A stretch of DNA of 64,000 bases from Sinohyriopsis cumingii (taxonomy: Eukaryota; Mollusca; Bivalvia; Unionida; Unionidae): NCBI GenBank assembly GCA_028554795.2, contig CM068830.1, positions 110,125,214 through 110,189,213 of the forward strand, read 5' to 3'. Under the pieces are notes generated by a model. The model was not told where the DNA came from and searched no databases. It was given only the letters and a program-made list of their open reading frames with translations. The position numbers were made by a program, and so were the translations under genes. This document shows, one piece after another, positions 32,240-43,099 of the stretch (positions are counted from its first letter, which is position 1; each line of letters begins with the position of its first letter).

Positions 32240-33455
32240 TTAATTGCTTTAAATGATCGCTCCTTGGCTCTCCACATTACATCGTGCTATAGACTAAACG
32301 AACTAGGACTACATTCATCATTTCCTAAATGTAGACAGAAACGAAAAAAGAAACGTTGTTTCAAAGCTGGCGTGCGTAGAACAGGAAGAAGAATTCCAGT
32401 TATCTCCCTTATTTCGGATCAACAATTTAAAATAAATTCGACCGTAAATTTAGATCACCTAATTCAAATCCCTATTACTTCGTCAACCTTTGTGTCAACT
32501 ATCCAAGAGATACCTCTGCGTATTGCATTATTCAATGCCCAGTTAGTAGGAGCACCGGAAAAGCGCACAGAAATAATTATTTTTATCAACGACCAGAATA
32601 TTGACGTCTTTTTCTTGATAGAAACATGGCCAAAAAACATCAGGCGATGAGCCCAAGTGTGCGGATCTAACACCCACTGGATACTCCATCAAGTCGGTCT
32701 CCCATAATTATCGCGGAAATGGAATTGTTGTCATCACAAAGAACTCCGTGATCAAACGTCTTAACCACACCACAACATTCAGTTTCGACCACACATCGTT
32801 TGAACTAGCCCGAACCACATTCACACTGGAGCAAAGGTCAGTCCATTTTTTCTGCCCATATCCGGTCTCCTAGTAGAAAAAACAAGCTGGTTGATTCTCT
32901 CTTTTCGGAGCAGTTTACAATTCTCCTGGACTATGGAAATTCGATAGGTGGCAACCTGATTATTCTTGGAGATTTCAACTTTCACTTTGACTGTCCCGGA
33001 AACCCAAATGCAAAACAACTCATAGATTCCGTTAATGTATTCAACCTAAAACAGTCAGTTAACAAAACCACCCATAAACATGGTCACATTTTAGATTGGA
33101 TTCTTCATAGACCTGATGATAACATTCTACGGTCCTCCCTGGTATCCTATGATCTTGCATCAGATCATCTCTGCATTATATGCCATCTTGACGTATCAGT
33201 CCCTAACCTTCCACATTTATCTGCAACTAAGAAAAACCTCCGTAATTATAAATAGAACCAAACTAATCAACGACATCCAAGCTAACCTAACAACTTGCTT
33301 ACCTCCTGCAGCAGAACAACTCGATAACCGCCTGCGTTCATTGCTTGACAAAACATGCCCCAGCACCAAGTGCAGAGTATCAATTCAAAAGTGTACTCCA
33401 TTGTATAGCAGTGTTAGGGACAAGCTTCACACTGCTAAAAGAGACGTAGGATAAA
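32240..33455 (+). pseudogene. non-LTR retrotransposon ORF2 fragment (AP endonuclease)
   Basis: Coding patches in several frames. 'LRIALFNAQLVGAPEKRTEI' followed by 'DVFFLIETW' (about 32515-32625) is the start of an AP-type endonuclease domain. Near 32965 'IILGDFNFHFDCPGNP' carries the GDFN motif, near 33080 'HGHILDWIL' follows, and near 33155 'YDLASDHLCI' is the SDH catalytic end. 33240-33454 reads as the linker towards the reverse transcriptase, which is missing. The order fits CR1/L2-like elements. 5' and 3' parts are lost; it abuts the left edge of C1. Confidence 0.75.
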
Positions 33456-33729
33456 GTTCATCATGTCAAGTCCACGAGTTTGTAAACGACAAACACCAAA
33501 CGGTCCTTTCAGGACAGCCATATCTCTACAAATAGATAGACAACACAAAGATAGCCCAAAATCAAATAAAAATTAGACCCCTTTTCAGATAATTGAACGA
33601 TGTGCGTTTGTTGTTGTTTAAGCCACGTATTACAAAATTCAAGACAAAGGGTCACTTACTTTTTCTTTTTGTATATTCTCATCTTGAAATCAAAATGAAA
33701 ATTTCACATTACAAAAGTTCATTTTCTTC

Positions 33730-34110
33730 ATTCGCTGTCTCTCTTTTTGAATTTCTTCAGTGGCATAGGCTCTTCAACGACGTCTTCAATTTCTTCTCTT
33801 AGTCTTAGTGTATTGCATTTCTTGACTCGAATGGGTTCTTCATTATCCGAAGACCCCCACCCCTCCTCTTCCTCTCCTTTCATCTGTTTGTTATTTTTGT
33901 TATGGCACTTTGAAGACCAGTCGCATTTCTCTTGGCAATGATATCAGGCATCTTGAACTTTATTCCTATGCTTTGATTTTGTGGCCTGATGCCCTTTCTC
34001 CTAACATATATAGCACTTATCTTGACGTACATCACGAGAGAAGGAGTAATAAGTCGTCTTCTCTGAAGCATAATTTCGTATGACTCTCTGCAAATCTCTG
34101 TTCAAAATGG
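33730..34110 (-). pseudogene. zinc-knuckle protein, element C1
   Basis: Minus strand, divergent from PolB at 34283. Near 34050 'CYIC' is followed by a stop and 'EKGHQATKS', a damaged knuckle. Near 33950 'YHCQEKCDWSSKCHNK' is a second one. Then comes an acidic-to-basic tail ('LREEIEDVVEEPMPLKKFKK') ending near 33745. Same order and spacing as the B copy at 21785-22290, which supports a conserved gene. Broken by stops; the part towards 33600 runs into retrotransposon-linked sequence. Confidence 0.65.
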
Positions 34111-34282
34111 TAAGCTTTGGTGACTCTTCTAGCTTGACTGATAGATGATTGGACACGCTTACGGTAAAACACTAGTTCTGTATATAGGGCCCGCGGCGAG
34201 AAAAACTTAGTAAATGAAATTCTTTAGTTAACATGAAACGATCGCATTAGTCCAGTGAGAAAGCAGAATAAAGTAAGTAGAA

Positions 34283-36745
34283 ATGGCGTATCGACTCACA
34301 CGAGATGAGGTTTTAGCTATAATTCATGCGAGCGATTTCGAAGACGACATGAGTCAGCCTAAAACAACACCTTGCACGTATACCTTAAGACCAAGAGAGA
34401 TTCGCGCAAAAGAAAGTCATTATGTAACTCCCAAAAAGTATTACCACATTCGAGATGCTAAATATGTACTTCCATAACTTTGTGAACGACGGTGAAATTC
34501 AAAGATTTCAAGCCTGAAGTATTTCCTAAGAAAGTTGAATGTTTATGAGATTCCTTGTTAGAAACTCTGAAATAAACAATGTCAAGCAAAAGAAGACTAT
34601 CGTTGGAGACTCTTCATCCATTAAGACGGTTTGAGATCACCCGTCTGGATCGTAGTTGACACACCAGCAAAATCGACAAATGTCAACACTCCCACCAACA
34701 CAACGACGACTGTCATATCCCAGTCGGAAAAGTCACTCTTTACATGACCCAAGTTTCCCCATCTAACGTGAGTGGGCCACTCAGAAAACTGCTACTGGTG
34801 AACGAGATTCTAAGTACAATCGTATCATCATCTAAATTAACAACTCCAAAGACCACATGTTCTTAGGCTGGGCCATCCTCGTGGGTCGAATATATGCCGA
34901 CAAGAACGAAACCGCAGAATTGAAAAGAGCATGGGACAGCATCGAAAATCTAACCGACCCAAGCAACGAAGAGAAATAGATCTGCTGTTAAAGCAAGTGT
35001 GCATATCGAAATAGTCCGCCTGTAGTATTCCTGAAATGAATAGAAAACCTCAAGACGCATTACTTTACATTAAAAGTGTATCCTTAAGTGGTTCGCGGAG
35101 CTCTGACATTTTGAGGACCCAATTACCACATGGAAAATACATGTACGTGTATCATTGTGAAAAAAATGCATAGCCATTGCCAGTATCATCTGATTTTGTA
35201 GGTCCTAATACTACTGCGAATAGGTGTGACCTAGGATTTGCCAATCGGGAACAACAAACTCAATGAGGAGAGAGATGATGGGGTTGATTAGCGACCAAGC
35301 CTTTCATTCCCGAAGGAAAATAACGAATCCACTACTTTTCTTGCAAGAGAACCTCTGTCTGTCCTACTTGTTAAGAATAACATCGCACGACACAAGGTCA
35401 ACAACAGAAATGTTCTTCGCCCAAAGGATTTTATACACTCGACTTAAAACAAAAAGGACATACCATTATGGAGACTATTATTGCTATGCTCACAATTTCT
35501 CGGGATATGATGGACAATATCTTCTGAAAAACTATTTCCCTCCATCACTATGAACGGAGCCAAAGTCATTTAAATGAAAGTGGGACAAGTATAGTTAAAA
35601 GATTCCATGAGTTATCTATCAGTACCTTTGAGTCAAGTGCCGTTAAGGTTTCAAATGTCAGAAATGGTCAACGGGTATGTTTCACATTTTGTTTAATACC
35701 GGAATCAATCAGCAGGCTGTCCTCCTGCATTTGTCTTACGTTCACTATTACGACACCGACAATGTACACACCGAACAACCAGAAGCTTTCTACACTTGCC
35801 ATCAATCTCATGCTTCCAAACCCTTTGCCTTTCAGGAATAAATATTAAAGTATTGACGATCAGACGAGGACATTTTATGCAGCTTACTTTGAAATATTTC
35901 GACAATTCTTCCAAGACCACGAAGGTATTGATCCTTTGAAGAAGCCCCAAATCATCGCAAAAGGGTGTGAATTTGTGTACCGCAATATATCCATGCCCGA
36001 GAAAATACTAGCCATCATACCCTCTCAAACCTACCTCTTCATCATACGTAGATACTCTGCCAAAGCTCTGTGTTGATTTCATTAATTCTGCAAAAGGGAC
36101 GAAAAAGGGTTCCAACATTCCATAAACCGGGACGACAAGAAAATTGAAAGTCATTCAGTGGATGGTTCGGATTTAGAAGACCTATACATCCAGTACGAAT
36201 TTCATGCATTCTTTTTTCATGAATGCCCCCATCTGTTACCATCAAACTACAATTGACGATTCAAAACCGATCCCGCGTTCAGACGCATTGCTGAAAGTTA
36301 AAACGTGGTACATATCGAACCTCTGGACCCACGCGATAGCTTATTTGGAGAACGAACGAACGCCACATGCTTGGAGTACGACATGGATAGATTTCAAGAA
36401 GAATAAATCAAATACATCGATTTATATTCGTTGTATCCTTTGGTGTGCAAATATGGTAGACGTGGAATATATTATACGAAGTTTCAATACGAAGTCCCGA
36501 TCAAATTCAAAGTCTTACCTCCTCCAACTTGTGCCATCTCATCTTACCACACAACTGCTAAAGGAAAATGATGTTTCATTTATGCGTACCTGTGCTATAA
36601 CCGTAATTATGACCAACCTTGTCTTCGCACCGAGAAAGAACGCGCTTTGACAGGAACGTGGGTCAGAGTCTAATTGTTTTTGGGTCTCTGGATCTGGGAT
36701 ATCGCGTGTTAAAAGTCTTCAAAGTATTCAACTTTCCAAACACAT
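34283..36745 (+). pseudogene. protein-primed PolB, element C1
   Basis: ATG 34283 'MAYRLTRDEVLAIIHASDFE' and 'PKKYYHIRDAKYV' match the B copy N-terminus. Then mostly broken sequence follows. Near 35485 'YAHNFSGYDGQYLL' is exonuclease motif II. Near 35920 'GIDPLKKPQIIAKGCEFVYR' matches the middle region. Near 36415 'IKYIDLYSLYPLVCKYG' is palm motif A, then 'KVLPPPTC' and 'TEKERALTGTWV'. The last shared block is 'DLGYRVLKVFKVFNFPNT' at about 36697-36742, where homology ends and the BIR gene follows. Motifs B and C are missing, so the polymerase is 3'-truncated as well as broken. Confidence 0.85.
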
Positions 36746-36781
36746 AACTCTAGCAACTCTGGCTGCTCTTCGACTGCTACC

Positions 36782-37265
36782 ATGGCAAGCGATGCTGTTG
36801 TTGACTATCGAAATCAATGTCGTGCAAGTATCACCATCCGGATGTAAAGGCCATGTCGTTTATTACGATGTACATTGTCCATTTACTAGCGGAAGAGATA
36901 CATCACTTTCATTCTTTTGTTACTGGGCAATTGAGGCCGTGCGTTTGCATTCTTACCGATCGCATCCAAGCCTATGTAACTACTCCAGATACCACTACCA
37001 CATCATCGAAATGCATCTGTCAAAAGAAGAATGCACGATGCTTTGGGCTTTTCCTGGTCATTGTGACTTTGAACGTCGATTCCAGACGTTCAAAAGAAAA
37101 TGACCTAAATACTGGACGAACTTGCCCCCAGACCTGGATTTTTTATATTTAGGAGAAGGAAATTACGTCACGTGTTTCAGATGTGGTGGGTCACTTCATC
37201 AGTGGGATTATACCTTGCCTGGAAGAAGTCAAATGGTTTCCTAACTGTGAAGATGTCAATGCCTG
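36782..37265 (+). pseudogene. BIR-domain protein, element C1
   Basis: ATG 36782 'MASDAVVDYRNQCRASITI', soon interrupted. The BIR part runs from about 37055: 'HCDFERRFQTFKRK', then 'LYLGEGNYVTCFRCGGSLHQWD' in patches (C-x2-C zinc ligands), and 'EEVKWFPNC' near 37222-37250, where the ligand His is lost. Spread over three frames. BIR domains occur in inhibitor-of-apoptosis proteins of animals and several DNA viruses, where they block caspases or signal through ubiquitin. Copies in C2 are better kept. It follows PolB directly. Confidence 0.7.
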
Positions 37266-37284
37266 CGTTTTGTTTGACCAAGTA

Positions 37285-37443
37285 TTATCATCTTCATGGA
37301 TATATTTGTTGCTTGCCTTTGAAGCTAAGAGAACGCATTTGCAGAGAGTTTGTCCAGATAAAGAAATATTTCATCCTTTACGATACAAATGTTTTAACCA
37401 GTGGTACCTGAATGGCAAAATTCAAAATTACACAGAATTCTAA
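37285..37443 (+). pseudogene. 'LRERI' accessory protein, C1 copy
   Basis: Patch 'CLPLKLRERICREFVQIKK' in one frame and 'FHPLRYKCFNQWYLNGKIQN' in another, matching the C2 copies at 41732, 41954 and 42405. The 'LPxxLRExIYxELVKIQVK' helix is faintly F-box-like, but I would not assign it. It ends at TAA 37441-37443. Confidence 0.5.
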
Positions 37444-37589
37444 AGGAAGGTTTGGAGGATTAAAAAGTGTGTCGATTTGTGACCAATAGTATTTTTCTGT
37501 GTATACGAAGACCGATTATTTAGAGGCACTTTGATACAAAAGAGCTTGCCGGTACGCCACGGCCTTAATCAGTAGTGTGGCAACAGAAT

Positions 37590-38148
37590 CTCTAGAATGA
37601 AGTCAATGCCATTATTCAGAATCTAGAGGATTACCAAGATTTATCAGAATAAGTGTTTCTATTTAATTTGTGACGATATGTCGTGTTCGTGTGGCTACAT
37701 TTCGATGATTTCTTTTACAAGCAGATTCATTATTTACTATTTAGGAAATGTACCTGCGAAGAAATCATGGTCACACATATGACATTAAATATGAACCAGA
37801 GGCTCATTCTGTTAAAGATGGTGCGAAGTCCGATCGATACCTTTCTATCTCTGTGCAAAGAAACACTTTCTGGTGCACAATGGACTGTTAATGCTTGCTA
37901 ATATGTGTTTGTAGCTTACGACATACACGAACCTTGGAAAGATGTACGTGACTGGAAACCTTTTAGCTTCGATGCTTGGATACAAGGAATGCGAAGTGCA
38001 TGACTATGACAAATATATTTGCAATCGATAAAATGGATGACAATAAAACCCGAGTTGAACATGACATTCAAGCCCATGGTAGAAACAGTGATAGAAGAAC
38101 CCATCACGGTGGAAACTCACTCTCAAGACAGTTCTTTCGTACACATTG
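37590..38148 (+). pseudogene. accessory proteins 'EDYQ' and 'DIHxPW', C1 copy
   Basis: Near 37602 'EVNAIIQNLEDYQDLSE' matches 'EVNDTIQTMEDYQHLLRK' in C2 (42918). Near 37730 'QADSLFTI' matches 'PADSLWILYEQHL'. From about 37918 'YDIHEPWKDVRDWKPFSFDA' matches the C2 patch near 43243-43300. Broken in several places. These are small genes conserved in order between the two elements; function unknown. Confidence 0.5.
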
Positions 38149-38149
38149 A

Positions 38150-38353
38150 ACGACTGAAAGGCCATTCTTGGAGGACAAATTAGAGATTGTAAATGGTGTA
38201 GAGACTAAAAGATTTGAGAACGTCCCTAGAAGCCATTCGACACACTATCATCGAGTATGTTGTGCACTGACGTTTTCATATACAGCTTTGGCCATTTTTA
38301 TTAGTGTCGTCTTGATGTACATATTCATTTATACGTATGATAAATTCTTGTAA
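38150..38353 (+). CDS. small one-pass membrane protein, C1 copy
   Basis: An open frame of about 60 codons: a polar N-terminal part, then 'ALTFSYTALAIFISVVLMYI' as a membrane helix of about 20 residues and a short charged tail. It aligns in place and layout with 43447-43668 in C2. Likely a tail-anchored membrane protein. It lies just upstream of the ATPase in both elements. Confidence 0.5.
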   Translation, partial: TTERPFLEDKLEIVNGVETKRFENVPRSHSTHYHRVCCALTFSYTALAIFISVVLMYIFIYTYDKFL

Positions 38354-38417
38354 ACATTAAACGCGTCTCCGAAAAATGAAATCTCTTATATTGTCAGAAT
38401 TCGTATTACCTAAGTTA

Positions 38418-39095
38418 TGGCTACATCTTCTTCCACCATTCCTCTGTTCTCAAAGTCACTGACGAAAAATTAGATTGCCAAAGTTGGGAGGTCCTTTGTC
38501 TTCGCCATCCCTTTAACATGGAGATTGCAGGAACGAGTGGTTCAGGCAATATTGAATTTGTCAAACGTGTGATTGAACACAAAGCCCATTGGATAGATTG
38601 TTCACGCCCAAGCATCCTGTGGTGTTCCAAAGAGTTGCAATCGGCTTACACAAAAGTTCAAGAAAGTTCAGCAGAATTCATTGTGCTTATTCAAGATATT
38701 CATCGTGAAGATGATGGGATCGTGTCTAACCTGAAGCAAACACATCTGGTCGTCATCAACGGCATTTTAGGAGAAGACTAAGAATAAATTAAACTGTGGT
38801 TCGAACGTAATGCTAGTATCGTTGACGTTACACACAATTTGTCTCAATAAAATAAAGCACATCATACCATCACTCTCAATGCACATTAAGTGGTCTTGTT
38901 TAAATGCCCAATAGATAAATCTCAAGTGTAAGCGTAAGTCAAACATTTAGAAACCTCTTGGAAAGATTATACTTACGAAGATTCCAATCAAATACCTCAT
39001 GCATATTTACTCGTTAGTTCAAAACCCACCTCTCCAGATTATTTGAGATTTCGTACACATCTTTTTCACCTCTGGTGCTGAGAAAGAATGCCAGT
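38418..39095 (+). pseudogene. packaging ATPase, element C1
   Basis: ATG 38418 'MATSSSTIPLFSKSLTKN', then a stop. 38518-38781 is open: 'TSGSGNIEFVKRVIEH' is the P-loop with GKT replaced by GNI, and 'QTHLVVINGIL' is a Walker B that has lost its acidic pair. Later patches ('HTICLNKIKH', 'DFVHIFFTSGAEK') match the C2 ATPase. Loss of both nucleotide-binding motifs means it cannot work. Same family as the C2 copy, distant from the A type. Confidence 0.75.
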
Positions 39096-39099
39096 CATT

Positions 39100-40025
39100 T
39101 ACACATTCCCATCGGCATGAACAAAAATTACAAAACTTTCCTTCACATATTTTCTGTTCATCAGTAGTTGACATGACTTTGTTCCAATATTACCTTCTCT
39201 CCATACTGATTCGTGCGCCGTACGGCATTATTCGCAAAAAAAGATGTACAAATATGTACCCACTTGTTAGCAGTCAGTATCAAAGAAGTCTTATGGTGGT
39301 TTTTATTGACAGCCCGTCAGTTACTTCAATGAATGATCTCCACCCATCGTCAAACTAAACGCTTGTTTGAAAAACATCAAATGGCCTTGTTAGAACTGGC
39401 ACAACAGAGAATCGATGCTAAACCCCAAAAATCAAATCATTTTGAAACCTAGTGGAAGCAGCTATCTAGGCATTGTCATCAGTCGTTCCCTCATAAAACG
39501 GCATCCTAATGCCCCAGCAGCCACCAAGAAATCTCCTCTCACAAAGGAAGTTCCAGGAAGAGGAACGAAATTGCAATGCTCAATGTACACCCCAAGAAAA
39601 AAGAAAGGCCCAAAGAAAAAAAATTCCAAAGAAGATTATTACTAGCATGAAAGGTACCGCTCTTTGGATGCAACCGTACTCCCAAAAGCCATAGTGTATC
39701 CAACTTCTTCGGCCATGAGATACCAGCCAAATCTAACTTAACACTCATATTTCTTAAATTATGAAAGAACGTTTTCAGCATGGACGAACACTTCTTCTTT
39801 TTCTGTAACGGATTCTGCTAGAAAATGTGCCCTCACCAAAGTACAGGATGGAACAGGAGTATGATGAAGTTTAGTGGATTTATCAAAACAAGAATGATCA
39901 TGACTTAGTCTGTTGAAAACATTTCAACGTTACTTAATGCCAGTGAGAAGTTGCTATGACGTATTGACAATCTCTTGTGTAGAATTCCAGTATCGAAGAG
40001 ACGTGTGCAAAACAATTCACTTAAT
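39100..40025 (+). pseudogene. basic proteins downstream of ATPase, element C1
   Basis: Low-complexity Lys/Pro/Ser-rich frames (39415-39645, 'KKKGPKKKNSKED'), then 'IPAKSNLTLIFLKL' near 39722, which matches 'MPAKPNLTPILPQLMKQCPN' at 44788 in C2. A last patch to about 40020 may match the C2 gene at 44980-45540. Homology to the unit ends here, at a short satellite. Function unknown; basic proteins may bind DNA. Confidence 0.45.
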
Positions 40026-40057
40026 TTATGGATTTTGGGGTATGAAATGAAATGTCT

Positions 40058-40215
40058 GTTGATGAGGGGCGAAATGTCCTGGGCCGAAACGTCCATGGGG
40101 AGAAACGTCCATGTACCAGGTCGGGCGAAATGTCCATTGAAGCGGGGCGAAATGCCCATTGAAGTGGGGCGAAATGTCCTGGGCCGAAACGTCCATGGGT
40201 CGAAACGTCCATAAC
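40058..40215. repeat. short tandem repeat GGGCGAAATGTCC/GGCCGAAACGTCC
   Basis: About nine copies of a ~17-base unit with alternating AAATGTCC and AAACGTCC ends. It marks the junction between C1 and C2 and may have mediated their head-to-tail join. Confidence 0.85.
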
Positions 40216-40224
40216 TGGGGAAGG

Positions 40225-40522
40225 ATTATCTACTTCGAATGTTTTAGTTAGAACAGGATTTGTCTACTTGGGACCTGAGACTGGATTTGGATACGAAGTA
40301 CAGTGTGTCAGTTGCGGTCTAAATTTACGAATGGGTATATGTATCTATAAAGATTCAGCTATTCTGGAACATCCTCGATGGTCTCCGCCCTGTCCTTACC
40401 GTTCTATGACCTTTCCACCCATCACACTACGGTACGATTATGACGGTACCTTAAGGAAGGTAGTACCGTTGTCCAGGAAGAAGAAAAAAAAAAAAAAAAC
40501 AAGACTTCCAAAACTAAACTAA
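40225..40522 (+). pseudogene. BIR C-terminal half, C2 copy 1
   Basis: A frame open through 40522 reads 'FGYEVQCVSCGLNLRMG' and 'ILEHPRWSPPCPYRS': C-x2-C, then H-x6-C, the zinc site of a BIR. The N-terminal helices are lost against the satellite. After the BIR comes a basic tail with a Lys run. First of three C2 BIR copies. Confidence 0.65.
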
Positions 40523-40561
40523 AAAAGGAACGATGTACAAGCTTGAGACTTCATTGGGACT

Positions 40562-41245
40562 AGTATAAAAAGGGACAATATGCAAGATCGATTATTCATT
40601 GTGACTACCAAGACCAAGCGAGAAAGATGAATACTTTCAGGGAAACACAAAACAAGTAAAGACAGGCACAATTCAAGTTCGGTGATTCTCAAGTTAAGTG
40701 CGATGCTGTTCCTTACGATGAGAGCGATGTCGTACGCTGTGACATCAGAGATGAAGTAAAGCATCATGGGAACTTTGTTCTCGTTAATACTACTACTACC
40801 ACTACACATACCATAGAAAGAGATTATGTGCGTGTCAAACCTGACAGATGCGAAAGCAATGCCAATAGTGATCGTGGACTCATTACTGGTTTTCATTGTG
40901 GATGTCAACCTGCATGTCTACCACCCTATGGATTATCCAACACTGAGCAAACTCCTGTCTATGTCACCCTTCCTTCATCGAAACGAACCTGTGACAGACG
41001 ATTATTCGTTCCCTGTGCATTTGCATGAATACTGCGACTTTGAAAATCGTCTTCAATCGTTCAAAGGAAAATGGCCTAAATATTTGGGAGGACCGACCCA
41101 CGAAGATATAGCCAGAGCCGGATTTTTCTACTCGGGAGATGGGGATAAAATGAAGTGCTTTAGTTGTGGTGTGTCACTTCACCAGTGAGAACAATAAGAT
41201 TAAACATACCTGGAAGATGCTCGATGATCCCCGAATTGTCACTAT
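40562..41245 (+). pseudogene. BIR-domain protein, C2 copy 2
   Basis: TATAAAAAG at 40563 and ATG at 40627. Several broken patches lead to an open stretch through 41188 with a clear BIR: 'DFENRLQSFKGKWPKYLGGP', 'IARAGFFYSGDGDKMKCFSC', 'GVSLHQ', then a TGA where Trp would be expected. Downstream 'TYLEDAR' and 'SPNCHYL' complete the site, but the ligand His is Asp. The BIR would make an IAP-like inhibitor acting on host cell death. Stop codons show decay. The 3' 420 bases are duplicated in tandem. Confidence 0.75.
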
Positions 41246-41700
41246 TTACTATACCTAAAGTGTTTATGTGCGTGTCAAACCTGACGGATGCTAAAGCAAT
41301 GCCACTCGTGATCGTGGACTCTTTACTGGTTTTCATTTTGGATGTCAACCTGCACGTCTACCAACCTACGGATGATATCCAACACTGAGCAAATTCCCGT
41401 CGATGTCACCCTTCCCTCATCGAAACGAACCTGCGAAAGACGAATATTCGTTCCCTGTGCGTTTGCCTGAATACTACGACTTTGAAAATCGTCTTCAATA
41501 GTTCAAAGGAAAATGGCCTAAATATCTGAGAGGACCAACCCACGAATATTTAGCCAGAGCCGGTTTTTCTACTTGGGCGAAGGGGATAAAGCGAAATGCT
41601 TTAATTGCCGTGTGTCACTTTACCAGTGGGAGCAACACGATTCAACGTATCTGGAACATGCTCGATGGTCCCCGAATTGTCACTATTTACCTTTAGTGGG
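40825..41700. repeat. tandem duplication of a ~440-bp BIR segment
   Basis: 40825-41245 and 41268-41700 are direct repeats at high identity, starting at 'GTGCGTGTCAAACCTGAC' in both. The duplication created BIR copy 3. Confidence 0.85.
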
Positions 41701-41715
41701 ACGACATCAGTAACG
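41268..41715 (+). pseudogene. BIR-domain protein, C2 copy 3
   Basis: The tandem copy. Near 41465 'YYDFENRLQ' is followed by a stop and 'FKGKWPKYLRGPTHEYLARA'. In the next frame from 41588 'KAKCFNCRVSLYQWEQHDST' then 'YLEHARWSPNCHYLPLVG' keeps all four zinc ligands (C-x2-C, H, C), the best zinc site of the series. One frameshift near 41565 plus stops. Confidence 0.7.
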
Positions 41716-41731
41716 CCTGAATGGATACTTT

Positions 41732-41950
41732 ATAAGAGAACATTCGTGATTTGCCTGTGGATTTGAGAGAACGCATTTACCGAGAGTTGGTCAAAATACA
41801 AGTGAAACGCAAACTCAAAACCATTTCTCTATTTTTAAATTATGCTCTTTTCCAAAGTATAAGAAGACTGATTATGAGTGGAGACTACTTCAGTCACAAA
41901 GGTAAACGAGGCTATTGGCCACGAGCCAGTGATTCCAAAGGAGTATATAA
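41732..41950 (+). pseudogene. 'LRERI' accessory protein, C2 copy 1
   Basis: 'IRDLPVDLRERIYRELVKIQ' followed by a basic stretch in an open frame from 41751. A near-ATG context 'ATGGATACTTTATAAGAGAA' has a stop in place of a Gln codon compared with the next copy. Diverged after about 40 codons. Confidence 0.55.
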
Positions 41951-41953
41951 TTA

Positions 41954-42207
41954 TGGATACTTTACAAGAGAACATATCTGGCTTGCCTGTGGTGTTGAGA
42001 GAAAATATTTACCAAGAACTGGTCAAAATTCAAGTGAAACGTAAAGAACAATTGTATCCGTTACGCCACCGATGTTTAAGCCACAGGTTCCCTAATGGCA
42101 TAAGAGCCATGATTCATTTCAAAGTGTTTCATTGGTCGGACATTGATGATTCTCGTGAGATTCATAAAATTTGGATGACACTAATTCTACTTACAAGACC
42201 ATCATAA
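41954..42207 (+). CDS. 'LRERI' accessory protein, C2 copy 2
   Basis: An open frame from ATG 41954: 'MDTLQENISGLPVVLRENIY', 'QELVKIQVKRKEQLYPLRHR' and 'FHWSDIDDS'. About 84 codons and the least damaged of four copies in the window. N-terminal half amphipathic helices, middle basic with a 'LRHRCL' motif. Function unknown; the Leu-Pro start is weakly like an F-box helix. Confidence 0.55.
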
Positions 42208-42368
42208 TACACCAAATTCCAACAGACGAGAGAGAGGATTACCAAACTCTTTTACACCAAGAACTCTTGGTTGAAGAGGAAACGTCTGTACGACGTGTGA
42301 TGTGTGAGTTAGTGACTAAATCATATTGGTACGGAACTAAAATAAAACCGATGCTGTTCAAAAAGTAG
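42171..42368 (+). CDS. 'EDYQ' accessory protein, C2 copy 1
   Basis: 65 codons, open: 'IIHQIPTDEREDYQTLLHQE', 'ETSVRRVMCELVTKSYWYG'. Overlaps the end of the preceding frame. Two further copies follow (42600-42850 and 42871-43095). No known domain; the conserved 'C-x-LVTK' and acidic helix are shared by all. Confidence 0.5.
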   Translation: MDDTNSTYKTIIIHQIPTDEREDYQTLLHQELLVEEETSVRRVMCELVTKSYWYGTKIKPMLFKK

Positions 42369-42404
42369 ACTTGTTACAAAAGAGAGTTTAGTATGACATA
42401 ATCA

Positions 42405-42855
42405 TGAATTCTTTACAAGAGAACATTTTGGATTTGCCTGGTAAGTTGAGAGAACGGATTTACGGAGAAATGGTCAAAATTCAAGTGAAACGTAAAGAAC
42501 AATTGCATCCGTGACGTCACCGATGTTTAAACCACTGGTATCTGAAAGATATAAAGGACTGATTCAGATGAAAGTGTTTCAGTGGTCAGATATTGTTAAA
42601 CTGGCCGTGGGCGAAAAGGATTGGTTTGTTACTCATGTTTGTATGTACTACAAAGTACACTTACTGCAACAAATTCCAGACGAAGAGTTAGAGAGTTGCC
42701 AAAATCGTTTACACAACGTCAATTTAGTTTAAGAAGAAACTTCTGAACGGTGTCCTTTGATGTGCAAGTTAGTGACTAAACTATTTAGATTCGCCACTGG
42801 AGTAAAATCGTATCTGTGCAGAAAGTACACTTATTGTCTCCGACAAAAAGAGGTA
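42405..42855 (+). pseudogene. second set of 'LRERI' and 'EDYQ' genes in C2
   Basis: ATG 42405 'MNSLQENILDLPGKLRERIY' then 'GEMVKIQVKRKEQLHP' and a stop, a third C2 copy of the LRERI gene. From about 42600 'VGEKDWFVTHVCMYYKVH', 'QIPDEELESCQNRLHNVN', stop, 'LMCKLVTKLFRF' is a second EDYQ copy. So the pair was duplicated as a unit. Confidence 0.55.
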
Positions 42856-42860
42856 TAAAA
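42852..42860 (+). promoter_or_regulatory. TATA box
   Basis: GTATAAAAAC just before ATG 42871. The same TATAAAAA word occurs at 40563 and 43696 upstream of other C2 genes. Confidence 0.4.
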
Positions 42861-42870
42861 ACAGACTACC

Positions 42871-43095
42871 ATGCCACGACCTTTATCAAAAGTGAATCAA
42901 CAGATTCCGTGGTCGGAAGTCAATGACACTATTCAAACAATGGAAGATTACCAACACTTATTACGAAAACTGTATCCATTCATTTGGGGTCGACGTGTGG
43001 TGTGTGTTTTAGTGACTTATTTTCTGAGATTGCGTTTACCAGCCGATTCCTTGTGGATTCTTTACGAACAACACTTAGCATCCAATAAAACATGA
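42871..43095 (+). CDS. 'EDYQ' accessory protein, C2 copy 3
   Basis: 74 open codons from ATG 42871 'MPRPLSKVNQQIPWSEVNDT', 'IQTMEDYQHLLRKLYPF', 'VCVLVTYFLRLRLPADSLWI'. It matches the C1 remnant at 37602-37760, so this copy is the orthologue by position. The second half is hydrophobic. Function unknown. Confidence 0.55.
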   Translation: MPRPLSKVNQQIPWSEVNDTIQTMEDYQHLLRKLYPFIWGRRVVCVLVTYFLRLRLPADSLWILYEQHLASNKT

Positions 43096-43099
43096 AATT

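Noticed and set aside
32240..33455. Host gene with endonuclease domain
   Set aside because: GDFN and SDH motifs with linker order fit a non-LTR retrotransposon and the frame is broken repeatedly.
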